Shown here: positions 5,016 through 5,156 of the stretch, piece by piece
How the letters are laid out: every line of letters begins with the position of its first letter
Numbering within the stretch: position 1 is the first letter of the stretch
Assembly (NCBI GenBank): GCA_018267355.1
Contig: JAFDYP010000302.1
Location: 1-5,156 of the forward strand
Direction of reading: 5' to 3'
Origin: Bacteroidota bacterium
Lineage (GTDB): Bacteria; Bacteroidota; Bacteroidia; Chitinophagales; LD1
DNA: 5,156 nt
The notes under the pieces: model-generated
The model's database searches: none
Told to the model about the DNA's origin: nothing
What the model saw: only the letters and a program-made list of their open reading frames with translations
Made by a program: the position numbers and the translations under genes

Positions 5016-5109
5016 GGTTTGTTACTGGCTCGGAACTAAGTTCCGGGCCGCACGCTGGGCACCTCGCTTGCTGGCACGGATGTAACATCCGCGCCAGTGG
5101 AAAGAAACC
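5016..5109. repeat. Pair of related GC-rich hairpins, REP-like intergenic element
   Basis: Two palindromes with the same layout lie 46 bp apart. The first (5026-5050) has CGGAAC/GTTCCG around a TAA loop, flanked by TGGC-T and G-GCCG, which pair with G-T wobbles. The second (5071-5097) has CGGATG/CATCCG around a TAA loop, flanked by CTGGC and GCCAG with one A/C mismatch. Both open with CTGGC-N-CGGA. The whole unit is bounded by ACTGGC (5024-5029) and its inverse GCCAGT (5093-5098), with GGTTT (5016-5020) and AAACC (5105-5109) further out. No T-run follows either hairpin, so they are unlikely to be simple terminators. The form suggests dispersed REP-type palindromes; no transposase gene is present, and copies elsewhere cannot be seen. 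The remaining bases to the right edge (5110-5156) show nothing I can support. Confidence 0.6.
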
Positions 5110-5156
5110 AGTCATAGCCATAGCTCTCCTCATCCGGCTCCTCACTCCATCAACCC

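Noticed and set aside
4885..5085. Open frame beginning MAEWLIATVLKT inside the tRNA
   Set aside because: It is the translation of the serine tRNA and its terminator, a well-known false gene type.
5011..5154. Minus-strand frame open to the right edge, possible end of another gene
   Set aside because: Only 48 codons, running through both palindromes, with no recognisable protein; an alternative minus frame looks protein-like for about 20 residues but has a stop at 5150-5152. Sequence beyond the edge would be needed.

Overview
The window looks like a chromosomal core region of a Bacteroidota bacterium, possibly of the Chitinophagales. The evidence is the gene order rplM-rpsI-rpsB with the start of tsf behind it, at least two promoters of the Bacteroidetes type (TTTG, about 20 bp, TAnnTTTG), no clear Shine-Dalgarno sequences, and the character of the proteins. 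The order-level placement is a guess; the phylum is much firmer.

Left part, minus strand, read from right to left: a promoter near 1963-1994 drives rplM (L13, GTG start), rpsI (S9) and rpsB (S2). A hairpin followed by a T-run at 91-130 lies behind rpsB. The first four codons of tsf (EF-Ts) sit at the left edge. S2 carries an acidic stretch and then a Gly/Arg-rich tail beyond its normal end.

Middle part: an unrecognised 131-residue protein (plus strand, 2138-2533) meets a Qnr-like pentapeptide-repeat protein (minus strand, 2530-3123) tail to tail, and their two stop codons share one CTAG. Upstream of the pentapeptide gene on the same strand is an A-type Fe-S assembly protein (IscA/ErpA/SufA type, 3204-3530). 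The 80-bp gap between them holds four copies of the heptamer ATTCTGA.

Right part, plus strand: a 126-bp divergent spacer with an inverted repeat separates the Fe-S gene from a two-gene unit, methylmalonyl-CoA epimerase (3657-4058) and a YjjG-type HAD nucleotidase (4065-4772), with 6 bp between them. Then comes tRNA-Ser(UGA) with a perfect Bacteroidetes promoter and a strong terminator. The last 150 bp hold two closely related GC-rich hairpins that resemble REP-type dispersed palindromes.

Functionally this is mostly housekeeping: ribosome subunits, translation elongation, Fe-S delivery, propionyl/methylmalonyl-CoA metabolism and nucleotide clean-up. I do not see a defence system, CRISPR array, prophage or complete transposon. 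The points most worth a second look are the S2 tail, the Qnr-like protein, the paired hairpins at the right end and the small candidate regulatory repeats.
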